DNA of 64,000 nt, taken from assembly GCF_000699445.3 (NCBI RefSeq), contig NC_067201.1, forward strand, positions 18,593,501 through 18,657,500, read 5' to 3'. Shown in pieces: positions 21,575 through 31,880 of this stretch. Origin of the DNA: Schistosoma haematobium. Taxonomy: Eukaryota > Platyhelminthes > Trematoda > Strigeidida > Schistosomatidae. Every line of letters begins with the position of its first letter. The stretch's first letter is position 1. The notes under the pieces are model-generated. The model made no database searches. It saw nothing but the letters and a program-made list of their open reading frames with translations, and was not told where the DNA came from. The position numbers and the translations under genes were made by a program.

Positions 21575-22465
21575 ATGATTCTGTGTTGTGTGGTCCGGTG
21601 GAATCCATATGGCTTTCTGTTTGCGTTTATGTGGGAATATGGTGCCGCCTATGACCAGCTTATTGAAAGCACATAGATTTGCAAATCTTTCAACATTTTC
21701 GTTTCTTTCTCCCAGTCCATGTCGTCCCATGGTGTCTTCATATGCGGTGTTGTCCGTTCCAACCTTGGCATTTAGGTCTCACATCACAATGGTCAAGTCA
21801 TTTGTTGGGCACTTCTCGATGATTGACTGCAGCCTATTGTAGAATTGATCTTTAGCCTCTTCATCGTAGTCGTTGGTAGGCGCATAGCATTGGATGATGT
21901 TCATTGAAATGCCCTCTTTCTTTGTTTTAAACGACGCTTTGATGATCCTTGGTCCATGAGATTCCCATCCTATAAGCGCATTTTGTGCTTGTTTGGACAG
22001 CATCAATGCAACTCCTTGTGTATGTGGTGCATTTTCTTCTTCATGGCCGGAGTATAACAGGAGCTCTCCTGTAGTTAGTCGTTGTTGTCCAACTTGTGTC
22101 CAATGTGTTTCACTGATCCCAAGTACCTCTAGGTTGTATCTTCTCATTTCTGCAGCAATTTGGAAGGCTCTCCCGGTGTCCCACATTGCACGAACATTCC
22201 ATGTACCTAAATTAATGGTCGCTCTGGTTGTCAGAACGGCAATCGGTCTCATGGCTTTCGAAGGAATTCGGCGTTCACTGTGAGGTGGCATAACTCTTCT
22301 AAATGAAGACATTCTAACTCCCAGGGAAGAGTTTAAATGGCTTGAATTATTTTGTCTGGTTAGCTTTCTACGAGATGTGGTCGCTAACCCCATACCAATG
22401 CTCCTCTTTTGTCCGGGTTTGAGACTGGTAGTATCCCGACGGGTCTCCAGGCTGAATTTCGAAGT
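21575..22465 (-). pseudogene. RTE endonuclease N-terminal part (left copy)
   Basis: The minus-strand frame reads TTRATINLGTWNVRAMWDTG, EVLGISETHWTQ (catalytic Glu), LLYSGHEEENAPHTQGVAL, MNIIQCYAPTNDYDEEAKDQ and LTIVM followed by TGA, where intact RTE proteins have MGDLNAK. The same TGA is present in the right copy. Between about 22215 and 21620 the two copies differ by only two residues in about 150. Outside that block they diverge (HKRKQKAIWIPP versus HKRIHKTTWTSP). The frame is cut at 21575 by the A-type LINE. Confidence 0.87.
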
Positions 22466-22899
22466 AACCATAGAACCTAGATATGACGGAAAATAACCCA
22501 CGTTGGGTGATTTCGCTTTTGGTTGGTTGACCACACCACTCCGTCTAAATCAAGTGGGCCCTCCAATCACTAACATAGATCACCTACGTTGGTGATCTGC
22601 AATCGAAAATACGAGTGATGAAAAAAACTACCCACAAAATAAGTTTGTGCTAACTACCTCCGCGAGGATTAACCACGTGACAGTACATCTATCATCGACG
22701 GCAGTCACTTTGTTTCGCACAAAAACATAACAAATGAGAGAAACGATAGTATAACATGATTGACTCGGAAATAATCGCAAATAACTGACTTCAAACATCT
22801 AACTACATTTCACCAAGACTACCGTAGCGAGAAGGCTAGAAACATTTGGTGGAAGCAAGTGTTGAATCTGAAAACCCTACTTAGGGAAAGCGTTAACCG
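22466..22899. other. Non-coding with a perfect-arm palindrome
   Basis: A near-palindrome agatcacctacgttggtgat lies at about 22580-22599 (8-bp arms around tacgtt). I see no gene. The segment separates the left RTE 5' end from LINE B. The RTE 5' UTR may extend further into it than I can tell. Confidence 0.45.
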
Positions 22900-23127
22900 G
22901 CTAATCATAGCTTACCAAGACGATGTTGACGCATGCGTTTCAAAAAGGGGGGTGATTTTGTACTTATTGCGATTACTCTTGCTTTTGTGTAATTGTTGCA
23001 TTAAAAGCATTATGGGTCTACATTTGAAATCTCGCTAAAGTTTGTTTTGCGGTACCCTTTTACTTATTGACTGACACTTGTGTTCATATTGTGATCATAT
23101 TGTGCTATAAATCTTAATCTGACTACA

Positions 23128-23959
23128 ATGGTTGGTAGTACTCACAAATGTGGTCAACCAAACTTTGTTCCCTGTGGAGGAAGGAATGCAGTGTGATGGA
23201 TGCAAAAAGTGGTTCCATAAGGTGTGTACCCATTTAAGTCCCACTGCATACAAAAGATGTTCGAAGCCTAACTTGCATTGGCTTTGCATATTTTGCTATG
23301 TAAACAAAACGTTACTAATACAGGAGGCTATGAACCCATTGGCCTTGGCCTGTAAGAAGAACGATAGCGGTTGTGCTGAAAACACGAGCACTGACATTGC
23401 AGAGTGTGTCAGTGTACGTGCTGTTGCAAGACGCCTCAAACTAACGACTGTGGTTGACGGGAAAGCTAAATCTCCGTTAACATTAACGAGAAGGGAAGTA
23501 CCACCTGAAATCGACATTGGTAGTCATGCACCTCTAGTGAGAATTGAAGATGCGGATAAAATCGTCACCGTTCCAAATAGTCCTAGTGTCCTGAGGGATA
23601 AAAAATGGACTAAAGTACGGAGAAGACGAAACGAAAAGAAAAAGGCTGTAGGCAGTACGCAGGTAGTTAGCAAACCATTGGTGGACTCCTATTATGAGTC
23701 ACAAAATGCACTGCCAAAGTCTGATAGTAAGAGAGAAACACACCCTGGCGTGACCGAGAAGGAGAATTTAATCTCATCGAATATTATTGTGAGCAAATTG
23801 CTGGAGTCAAACGACCCTGATCCCAAAACTAGACACGCGCATGATTTAGAGAAGCTGGGAGAATATATTCGTGGTACCTTACCAGATAACTCTAAAGGAG
23901 TTCAGGTCGAAAAACTGGTTAGGATAGATAAGAGGACCGAGAAGGACGTTGAACCCTGA
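23128..23959 (+). pseudogene. B-type LINE ORF1 with PHD-like finger
   Basis: ATG at 23128 opens MVGSTHKCGQPNFVP; one frameshift near 23175 moves to the long frame GMQCDGCKKWFHKVCTHLS, then HWLCIFC. Together these give the Cys/His spacing of a PHD-like zinc finger with all visible ligands (CDGC, WFH..C, C..C). A basic region follows (KKWTKVRRRRNEKKKA), then a stop at 23957-23959. Just beyond, out of frame, RLLKVILGSEKQHDLLLSSA and IQVRPDMSLEDRVRRKKAL match the ORF1 module also found in element C. It would bind element RNA or chromatin; this copy is broken. Confidence 0.75.
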
Positions 23960-24174
23960 CCATGCAGACTCCTTAAGGTAATCCTAGGATCGGAGAAGCA
24001 ACATGATCTCCTGTTAAGCAGCGCTCGTAGTCACGACAATTTCGACATCCAAGTTAGACCTGATATGTCTCTTGAAGATAGAGTAAGAAGGAAGAAAGCA
24101 CTAGCTGAACCAGAAACCCGTCGATAAAGCGGTGAGGAAAATCTCCGGTTAGTGGGTTTTCGGAAAGTCAGGTC

Positions 24175-24580
24175 TTGGAAGCGAATGCTACCAAATTAAT
24201 GCCACTCATTGTAGCAGTGACAGAAACTTGCTTAGTCTATGACTTAGACATTACTCCAGAAATATCGGGATACCATTACCTATGGAGTGATAGGCATAGA
24301 TGTAGAAAAGGTGGCCTCCCTTTACATATAGCCAATAATATAAATATCCGCTCCTCTGCTAGCGAATCCCATGATAGCGGCGCTTGCAAAGTCATTAGCT
24401 GTAAATTGGCTATTGGATTTGGTACATTTATGCTCAGTGTCATCTATCTCAGCCCAATCTACTTAGCTGATGACTTTATTTTAAAGCACATTAAACTATG
24501 GACTGCAAATAACAGATGCTTGATAATAGGAGACTTTAATGCACCTGATATTAGTTGGACTGAGATGGTCACGGAAAGAT
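24175..24580 (+). pseudogene. B-type LINE endonuclease, truncated
   Basis: The frame reads LMPLIVAVTETCLVYDLDIT (catalytic Glu in TETC), LWSDRHRCRKGGLPLHIANN, MLSVIYLSPIYLADDF and CLIIGDFNAPDISWTEM, an apurinic-type LINE endonuclease up to the GDFN motif. The start is truncated relative to usual LINE endonucleases and the end is cut where A-type sequence begins (WKRTKTLIHWL at 24588). The 170-residue ORF to 24687 is therefore a chimera. The SDH motif is missing. Confidence 0.78.
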
Positions 24581-24582
24581 GG

Positions 24583-25851
24583 AAACATGGAAACGGACTA
24601 AAACTCTCATTCACTGGTTACCATGGGAAACTTATTTTACCACAAATAATGTTGACATTGCGCTTTCCAATCTATACCACAACCTGATATATTGTCTCGG
24701 CTGCACTGCTCCAGTTATTGGCCGTGTGGCTTATAATTCTAATAGGGGCCAAAATACTTTTAAAAGAAAGCTGAGGAAATTAAAATACCGCTACTATGAG
24801 CAGAATGATGTGTATGCACTTCAGAGTATACTTAAATTAATCGACAGAAATGCTTCATCTAAACGTAAGCATTTCATGAATATAGAAAATAAAGCTCTAC
24901 GTAGTAAAAGCCCAGAATTATCAATACTTCGGCTTTTTAAATCCCGTGTAAAGTCAAATTCCCTTGGCACGACTAAATTCTTCATAGTTAACGGAAGCAT
25001 TGTTAACTACCCGAATACTATATGCGAACAATTCAGCAAGCACTTCTCGCAGTGCTACAAAACTGGAACTGAAAGCCCTACCATTACATTACCAATGCTG
25101 ACATCCAGACATCTGTCGAAAATTGATTTTACACACTCCAACATCAAGCAGACCAAAGCTGCCCTAAAAAAGTCTTATGATAGTGGACCTGATGGGATAC
25201 CTTCATCATTTGTGAAATATGGAAGTAGAGAATTTCCACTATTTTGTTTGAAACTTTTCAATCTATCTATGGAATATGGGACCCATCCATATGTATGGAA
25301 AACATCCCTTATTACCCCTAGATTCAAAACAGGATCACGTAGTGATATTATTAACTATAGGTCAATTAATTTGACATCCGTGCTCTCAAGAACCATGGAA
25401 AAATCATCCACAAACAGCTACTATCATTTTTACTTTCGGCTAGTCTGATCAGCCCATCCCAACACGGGTTTATGACTAAACGCTCATGTTTCACATCGCA
25501 CCTGGAATTTCTTGATCAAATTACCCAGAGAAGAGATGTTGGTCGGTCAGTGATAGTTCTTTACTTCGATTTTAGTAAGGCTTTCGACAGTGTCTCACAC
25601 AAACTTCTTCTTTTAAAACTCTCTTCATTTGGCATACAGAATCCCCTTTTATCTTGGCTCAAATCTTTTTTAGAAGAACGTAGCCAAATCGTTTGCTTTG
25701 GATCTTGCTACTCTAAACCTGTGAATGTAACCAGTGGGGTTATACAAGGAAGTGTGGTTGGTCCATTACTCTTTCTCCTTTTTATCAATGAGGTGTGTTT
25801 CCTCTTTCAGTATGGTAAGCCTTTCCTCGTTGCCGATGACCTGAAAGTAGT
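24583..25851 (+). pseudogene. A-type LINE reverse transcriptase (right copy)
   Basis: The frame to 25448 matches the left copy (19266-18388) with a single residue difference, K for E in WKRTKT, at its very start. The one-base deletion near 25397 is shared. The second frame (25472-25891) has VLYFDFSKAFDSVSHK, TSGVIQGSVVGPLLFLLFIN and ADDLKVVYYVS, with one residue difference from the left copy (SQIVC versus SQIVR). Because the truncation removes ORF1 and most of the endonuclease, this copy could not have moved itself after insertion. Confidence 0.87.
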
Positions 25852-25856
25852 TTATT

Positions 25857-26019
25857 ATGTTTCGAATTATTTGAATTATAGTATGAACTAGGAATCCCAG
25901 AATTAACGTAATTGAATCAAGAAGTACTAGACAAGCAAGAACAAATGTATTGCATTTAGAATTCGAAATCAAGCATTCAACAAGTACAAAGGAATCATTA
26001 GTTCATTCAAACACCACAT
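25857..26019 (-). repeat. Solo 163-bp LTR at the shared A-element site
   Basis: This is the reverse complement of the LTR at 15124-15286, exact length 163 bp, flanked by TTATT on both sides (25852-25856 and 26020-26024). Deleting it with one duplication joins YYVS to YSFSSP in the A polymerase frame. The insertion point and duplication are the same as for the two-LTR element in the left A copy. At the one diagnostic site it matches the 5' LTR of that element. Confidence 0.88.
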
Positions 26020-26024
26020 TTATT

Positions 26025-26851
26025 CATTCTCTTCTCCCACGAAAGAAAGCTTTATTTCAGCGGTAATCCCAGAGGAAATAAACAAGTTATACGAATGGAC
26101 TGTTTCGTGGAATTCGCCACTTAATGTTGACAAAAGTGGATTTATTCACATTGGTCGCTGCCTTAAATTAAATCTGACTATACACAAACATACACCCAAA
26201 CCTCTCAACACTGTTCGTGACTTGGGTTTAAGATATAGCAACAGTCTGAACTTTTCTGAACACATTATATCTCAAGTATCCAAAGCTAGAAAGCTCATCG
26301 GATTGATAATGATAAACTTCAATAATATCGAATCGAGATTGTTATTATACAGAAAATGTATCTTACCCATTCTTGAATATGGTATTTTAGTTTACAGTAA
26401 TTGCAGACATAATGACCTGATTTGAATTGAAGGTGTTCAAAGAAAGTTCACCAAAGCTGTTCTGGGGTATTCCGATAACAAAGACTATTACTAAAGATGT
26501 CAACAACTCAACTTAGAACCTCTTTGGATCAGACGTATGAAATTAAATCTTGCCTTTATCTACCGGCTTATTAACGGTACTTCCTACTCTTCGGTATCCA
26601 CCCCTTCATACTTTATGATATCATCCCACAATCTACGCAATAAGGAGAATGTTAGAGCGATTCCAAGAACCCACACAGAATTACGCCAGAATTTTCTCCT
26701 TGTTTGCTACTCAACCATGTGGAACAGACTGCCAGTGAACCTCCGTTGCAGTGAAACTACAACCCGGTTCAAAAGTCTCCTTGACGATTTTCTTTCCGAA
26801 AGTGGATTATGTCACCTATTGAATATCAATGTATTCAACAATGATTTATAG
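26025..26851 (+). pseudogene. A-type LINE RT C-terminal region (right copy)
   Basis: Reads HSFSSPTKESFISAV-like start, PEEINKLYEWTVSWNSPLNV, GLRYSNSLNFSEHIISQVSK, KCILPILEYGILVYSNC, a stop near 26425, VQRKFTKAVLGYS, and the closing 104-residue frame at 26537-26851. This is the thumb and C-terminal region typical of CR1-type polymerases. It retains the roughly 85 bp deleted in the left copy. Confidence 0.82.
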
Positions 26852-27131
26852 AAACAAGGTCCGTCATCCATCTAATTGTCTGAAAAGCAAACTTAAACCT
26901 TTAAATCTTTCCACGGCTATTTTATTTTATTACTGTTTATCTTAACTCCGCCTGGAGTCCCTCCGGGGGCTACTGCCGGTCCCAAGCCCGGATAAAGGAG
27001 GAGGGTTGGGCATGGGATTAGCGTCCCCATCCCGTAGAAAACTAACTCGCTAAAAAACGCTAACCAGAAAACATTATTCAAATCTTTTAAACTCTGCCCT
27101 GGGAGTCAGAAGGTCTTCATTTAGAAGAATT

Positions 27132-27995
27132 ATGACGCCTCATGATGAAAGCCGAATTCCTTCGGAAGTTACGAGGCCGATGCCCCTTCTGACAACCAGA
27201 GCGACCATTTATTTAGGTACATGGAATGTTCGTGCAATGTGGGACACCGGGAGAGCCTTCCAAATTGCTGCAGAAATGAGAAGATACAACCTAGAGGTAC
27301 TTGGGATCAGTGAAACACATTGGACACAAGTTGGACAACAACGACTAACTACAGGAGAGCTCCTGTTATACTCCGGCCATGAAGAAGAAAATGCACCACA
27401 TACACAAGGAGTTGCATTGATGCTGTCCAAACAAGCACAAAATGCGCTTATAGGATGGGAATCTCATGGACCAAGGATCATCAAAGCGTCGTTTAAAACA
27501 AAGAAAGAGGGCATTTCAATGAACATCATCCAATGCTATACGCCTACCAACGACTACGATGAAGAGGCTAAAGATCAATTCTACAATAGGCTGCAGTCAA
27601 TCATCGAGAAGTGCCCAACAAATGACTTGACCATTGTGATGTGAGACCTAAATGCCAAGGTTGGAACGGACAACACCGCATATGAAGACACCATGGGACG
27701 ACATGGACTGGGAGAAAGAAACGAAAATGTTGAAAGATTTGCAAATCTATGTGCTTTCAATAAGCTGGTCATAGGCGGCACCATATTCCCACATAAACGC
27801 ATACACAAAACCACATGGACTTCACCGGATCACTCTACACAAAACCAAATCGACCATATTTGCATCAACAAAACGTTCAGGAGGACTATAGAGGACGTGA
27901 GAACCAAGAGAGGAGCTGATATAGCATCAGATCATCACTTACTGGTCGCTAAGATGAAATTGAAATTCAAGAAGCACTGGACAACGGGGCGGTAA
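27132..27995 (+). pseudogene. RTE endonuclease (right copy)
   Basis: The frame contains TTRATIYLGTWNVRAMWDTG, LGISETHWTQVGQQRL (Glu), MNIIQCYTPTNDYDEEAKDQ, then LTIVM and a TGA at about 27642 replacing the Gly of GDLNAK. It continues in another frame with DLNAKVGTDNTAYEDTMGRH, GGTIFPHKRIHKTTWTSPDH and NQIDHICINKTF, and ends ASDHHLLVAKMKLK (SDH motif). The glutamate, DLN and SDH positions define an apurinic-type endonuclease. Two lesions make it inactive, one of them shared with the left copy. Confidence 0.88.
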
Positions 27996-30119
27996 ATATC
28001 ACAAAAGTTCAATACGGTCTTTCTTCGGGAAACTGACAAACTCAACAAATTCGAGATAGACCTCAGCAACAAGTTCCAGGCCTTTCATGATCTACTCAAA
28101 GGAGAAGGAACTACTGTGGAGAGCAACTGGAAGGGGATCAAAGAGGCAATCACTTCAACATGTCATGACGTCCTGGGTCACAAGAAGCACCACCACAAGG
28201 AATGGATCACTGTTGATACACTGGATAAGATTCAAGAAAGAAGGAACAAGAAGGCAGCGATCAATACCAGCCGAACATGAGCAGAAAAAGCCAAGGCACA
28301 AACTGAATACACGGAAATAAACAAACAAGTGAAGAGGAGCATCAGAACCGACAAACGTAAATATGTGGAAGATTTAGCAACGATGGCGGAAAAGGATGCA
28401 AGAGAAGGAAACATGAGACAATTGTATGACACGACAAAGAAACTCTCTGGAAATCGCCGCAAACCAGAACGACCAGTAAAAAGCAAGGAAGGCGAGGTAA
28501 TCACCAACATTGAAGAGCAACAAAACAGATGGGTAGAACTTTTCAAAGAACTCTTGAATCGACCAGCTCCACTGAACCCATCCAATATCGAAGTAGCACC
28601 CACGGACCTCCCAAGCAATGTTGGCCCACCAACAATTGAAGAAATCAGCATGGCCATCAGACAAATCAAGAGTGGCAAAGCAGAAGGACCAGACGTAGCG
28701 GCAACTGCAAAGATACTCCACATTCTCTTCAATAAGATTTGGGATGAGGAACAAGTACCAACAGACTGGAAAGAAGGACTTCTGATCAAAATACCGAAGA
28801 AAGGCGATCTCAGCAAGTGTGATAACTACAGAGGCATCACTCTTCTCTCAATACCGGGAAAAGTCTTCAACAGGGTATTGTTAAACAGGATGAAGGACTG
28901 CGTAGACGCCCAACTTCGTGACCAACAGGCAGGATTCCGTAAGGATAGATCGTGTACAGACCAAATCGCAACTCTACGGAACATTGTGGAACAATCAATT
29001 GAATGGAATTCATCACTCTACATCAACTTCATTGACTACGAAAAGGCATTTGATAGCGTGGACAGAACAACACTGTGGAAACTTCTTCGACACTACGGCG
29101 TGCCTCAGAAGATAGTCAATATCATACAGAACTCATATGATGGATAACACTGCAAAATCGTGCATGGAGGACAGTTGACAAAGTCGTTCGAAGTGAAGAC
29201 CGGTGTTAGGCAAGGTTGTCTACTCTCACCCTTTCTCTTTCTCCTGGTGATCGACTGGATCATGAAGACGTCAACGTCTGAAGGGAAGCGCGGGATACAA
29301 TGGACATCTAAGATGCAGTTGGATGATCTAGACTTCGCAGACGATCTGGCCCTTCTATCCCAAACGCAACAACAGATGCAGGAGAAGACAAACAGGGTGG
29401 CAGCAGCCTCAGCAGCAATAGGTCTCAATATACACAAAGGGAAAAGCAGGATTCTCCGATACAACACAGTATGCAACAATCCAATCACAATTGACGGAGA
29501 AGATTCGGAAGATGTAAAAACCTTTACATATCTAGGCAGCATCATTGATGACAACGGTGGATCTGGTGCAGATGTGAAGGCATGAATTGGCAAAGCAAGA
29601 GTAGCATATCTACAATTCAACAACAACTGGAACTCAAAGCGACTGTCAACCAACACCAAGGTCAGAATTCTCAATACAAATGTCAAGACAGTTCCACTGT
29701 ATGGGGCAGAAACCTGGAGAACTACGAAAGCCATCATCCAGAAAATACAGGTGTTTATTAACAATTGTCTACGCAAAATACTTCAGATCCATTGGCCGGA
29801 CACTATTAGCAACAGCGTACTGTGGGAGAGAACAAACCAGATCCCAGCGGAGGAAGAAATCAGGAAGAAGCGCTGGAAGTGGATAGGACACACATTGAGG
29901 AAAGCACCCAACTGCGTCACAAGACAGGCCCTCACATGGAATCCTGAAGGTCAAAGGAAAAGAGGAAGACCAAAGAACACATTACGCCGAGAAATGGAGA
30001 TAGACATGAGAAAAATGAACAAGAATTGGATGGAACTAGAAAAGAAGGCCCAGGATAGAGTGGGTTGGAGAATGCTGGTCAGCTGCCTATGCTCCATTGG
30101 GAGTAACAGGCGTAAGTAA
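27996..30119 (+). pseudogene. RTE linker, reverse transcriptase and C-terminus
   Basis: After the linker (HHKEWITVDTLDKIQERRNK) the frame at 28329-29147 has RPAPLNPSNIEVAPTDLPSN, ISMAIRQIKSGKAEGPD, CDNYRGITLLSIPGKVFNRV, DQQAGFRKDRSCTDQIATLR and INFIDYEKAFDSVDRTTLWK. A stop at 29145 is followed by KTGVRQGCLLSPFLFLLVID and LDFADDLALLSQTQQQMQEK, the catalytic FADD. TGA at 29583 (probably from CGA) precedes the C-terminal region with [20 protein letters not shown] and [17 protein letters not shown] basic sequence, ending near 30117. About 18 residues after GPD (present in the left copy as NIPAGALKAD) are missing. Confidence 0.87.
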
Positions 30120-31037
30120 GTAATTAAGTAACTATTTATCTTAATATATGAAATCTGCTTATGTTCGTGTTTATCATTATTACCGTTATTAATATCATTA
30201 TTGGTTCCCCGACACACTAGATATTCTTTTTGTATCTTCTTATTCTTCTAAACATATTTAACTCCAGATTGTCCTTTAAAATCAATTGTGACTTTCATAG
30301 CATCAATCTTAATTATTATTGCACAAATATTTATACTAATATCCGGTTTCACTCTGTATACTATTACATAAATCTAAATGTATTCATCCGAGTGCATTAA
30401 AGGATTTTTATTTTATTTTTTCAATTGCTGGTTTCCTCCTGAGGTTGATATTCATTACACAATTATTATTCTTATCATGGATCAAAACTTTTCACTAAGC
30501 GTTCACTTCTTTTCTCTCTTCTTTCCCTCTAAATGAATATTATTCTTAAGATTACGAAGTTTGTAATTAAGACAATAACTTGTGTTATACTTACGTTAAC
30601 TTCTCAGACCTGTTTTATATTCACTATGCATATATGTCTCATACATATTGATATTTTATTATCCTTTTCACTCAATTGAGACTTTCATAGCATCACTCCA
30701 AACTAATTTAACGATACACACATAGTCGTTTATTCTTGTCCTGTGTTCATAAACACGCCTATTAGACTGTTTGCGTATTTCACGTCTCCTTTATTTCTAT
30801 TCCCTTATTTTCAACCTTCCCTTCTTTAAACTCAATTCAATATTCTTCTCAATTACATAGACCCGATTTATTATTATTAATATTCTACTATTATTGCTCT
30901 AAATTTTTATTTTTTATTTTTTTAAATGGCAAGTATAATGCTGAAATTATTGAAAATTGTGTATTATTGCATTTTTTGAAGAAACCCGAAATGGTTTCTT
31001 CACAACACTTATGTACCCATAAGATGTTTGTGAATAA

Positions 31038-31067
31038 CAATAATAATAATAATAATAATAATAATAA
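31038..31067 (+). repeat. (AAT)n tail of the A-type LINE
   Basis: Ten or so AAT units directly after tgtttgtgaataac. The left A copy ends in a shorter AAT run at its insertion boundary, so this is the family's 3' terminus rather than an independent microsatellite. Confidence 0.75.
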
Positions 31068-31070
31068 GGA

Positions 31071-31880
31071 ATGCCTGTAAAGCGTTAATAAGTAGGGCTA
31101 GACGATCATATGAAAAACAATTGGTTGGGGATTCTAGATATAGTTCGAAACTGTTATTCACGTATATAAAAAGGCAAACTCAGAGAAGCAATGGGATTCC
31201 ATCAATTTTGATACAAGAATATCCGTTAATCTTGGCGAGAAACGATACCGATAAAGCCTCAGCTTTTTCGGAATATTTCAGTAAAGTGTTTTCTATCGGT
31301 AATGAGGAACGACCAACGATTAATTGTGATCGCGGCGGCTCGCTGACAGACCCTGTAGTCATTGAGCAAGGTACTGTTTTAAGGCTACTTCATCATCTCT
31401 AACCTGATAAGTCCAGTGGTTCTGATGATATTCATCCTAGGATGTGATCTTCATAGACATAAGTAAGGCCCTCGATAAAGTCTCCCACTCTGGTCTTAAA
31501 TTCAAACTGGAACGTTTTGGAATCCATTATACAGTCGTAGATTGGATAAGTAACTTTCTCTATGACAGGAGACAAAGGGTAACGGTAAAAAGTGCAGTTC
31601 CCTCGGTCCGCTTCTCTTTTTACTTTATGTAAATGAATTACCAACTATAGCGAAATCCTCCGTTCTACTCTTCGCTGATGACATAAAGGTTTGGAGACCC
31701 ATACACAGTATATTGGGTAGAATAGTATAACAGAATGATCTTAGCTCATTGATGGCATGGTTGTACAGGTGGTCACTAGAAGTTAATCCTAATAAGAGTG
31801 TGGTGATGCAATTAAATAACTATGATGAATCGTATCACTATACAATATGTGGATTAGTGCTACCCAAAGTAAGGAACTAG
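31071..31880 (+). pseudogene. B-type LINE linker and RT, degenerate
   Basis: The linker reads ACKALISRARRSYEKQLV and LLFTYIKRQTQRSNGIPSI, then FSEYFSKVFSIGNEERPTIN, ending PDKSSGSDDIHPR after a stop. About 100 residues of the RT are deleted at 31440. The next frame has VIFIDISKALDKVSHSGLKF (usual form DFSKAFD) and WISNFLYDRRQRVTV. A further frame carries SVLLFADDIKVWRP (catalytic FADD) near 31660 and LEVNPNKSVVMQLNNY. The frame ends just before the LTR-like insert. Confidence 0.75.

Larger units (their letters stand above)
12295..22465 (-). mobile_element. RTE-type LINE, split by an 8.2-kb insertion (left copy)
   Basis: The 5' half (22465-21575: UTR plus endonuclease) and the 3' half (13345-12295: endonuclease end, linker and early RT) read in order on the minus strand and are exact continuations of each other when compared with the uninterrupted right RTE copy at 26946-30131. 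The break falls in the endonuclease between DHTTQN and IDH. The A-type LINE occupies the gap. The copy is also truncated at its 3' side near 12297, inside the RT (QLRDQQSGFLRND). Only this comparison reveals the element as one unit. Confidence 0.85.
26946..30131 (+). mobile_element. RTE-type LINE inserted in A 3' UTR (right copy)
   Basis: It begins ctccgcctggagtccc, carries the endonuclease and RT, and ends with a short (GTAA)n-like tail before 30131. Flanks are ctgtttatcttaa (26933-26945) and ctatttatcttaa (30132-30144), a 13-bp target duplication with one mismatch. The uninterrupted A 3' UTR in the left copy (reverse complement around 14300) confirms the empty site. The coding region has several stops (27642, 27993, 29145, 29583) but its domain order is complete. 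Confidence 0.9.
24583..31067 (+). mobile_element. A-type CR1-like LINE, 5'-truncated (right copy)
   Basis: A-type sequence begins abruptly at about 24583, within the endonuclease-RT linker, and runs to the family's 3' terminus, a (AAT)n tail at 31038-31067. Contained insertions are a solo 163-bp LTR (25857-26019) and a full-length-looking RTE element (26946-30131). 5' truncation with an intact 3' end is the usual LINE insertion pattern. Yet the RT block is almost identical to the left copy, including a frameshift and the LTR insertion site. Confidence 0.82.

Noticed and set aside
24175..24687. 170-residue ORF as a complete endonuclease
   Set aside because: After about 24580 the sequence is A-type LINE in a different frame; the end of the ORF is an accidental fusion.
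12254..31067. One 19-kb palindrome formed by inverted segmental duplication
   Set aside because: Several left blocks are reverse complements of right blocks, but their order is not mirrored, and the flanking elements differ. Separate insertions plus conversion fit better.
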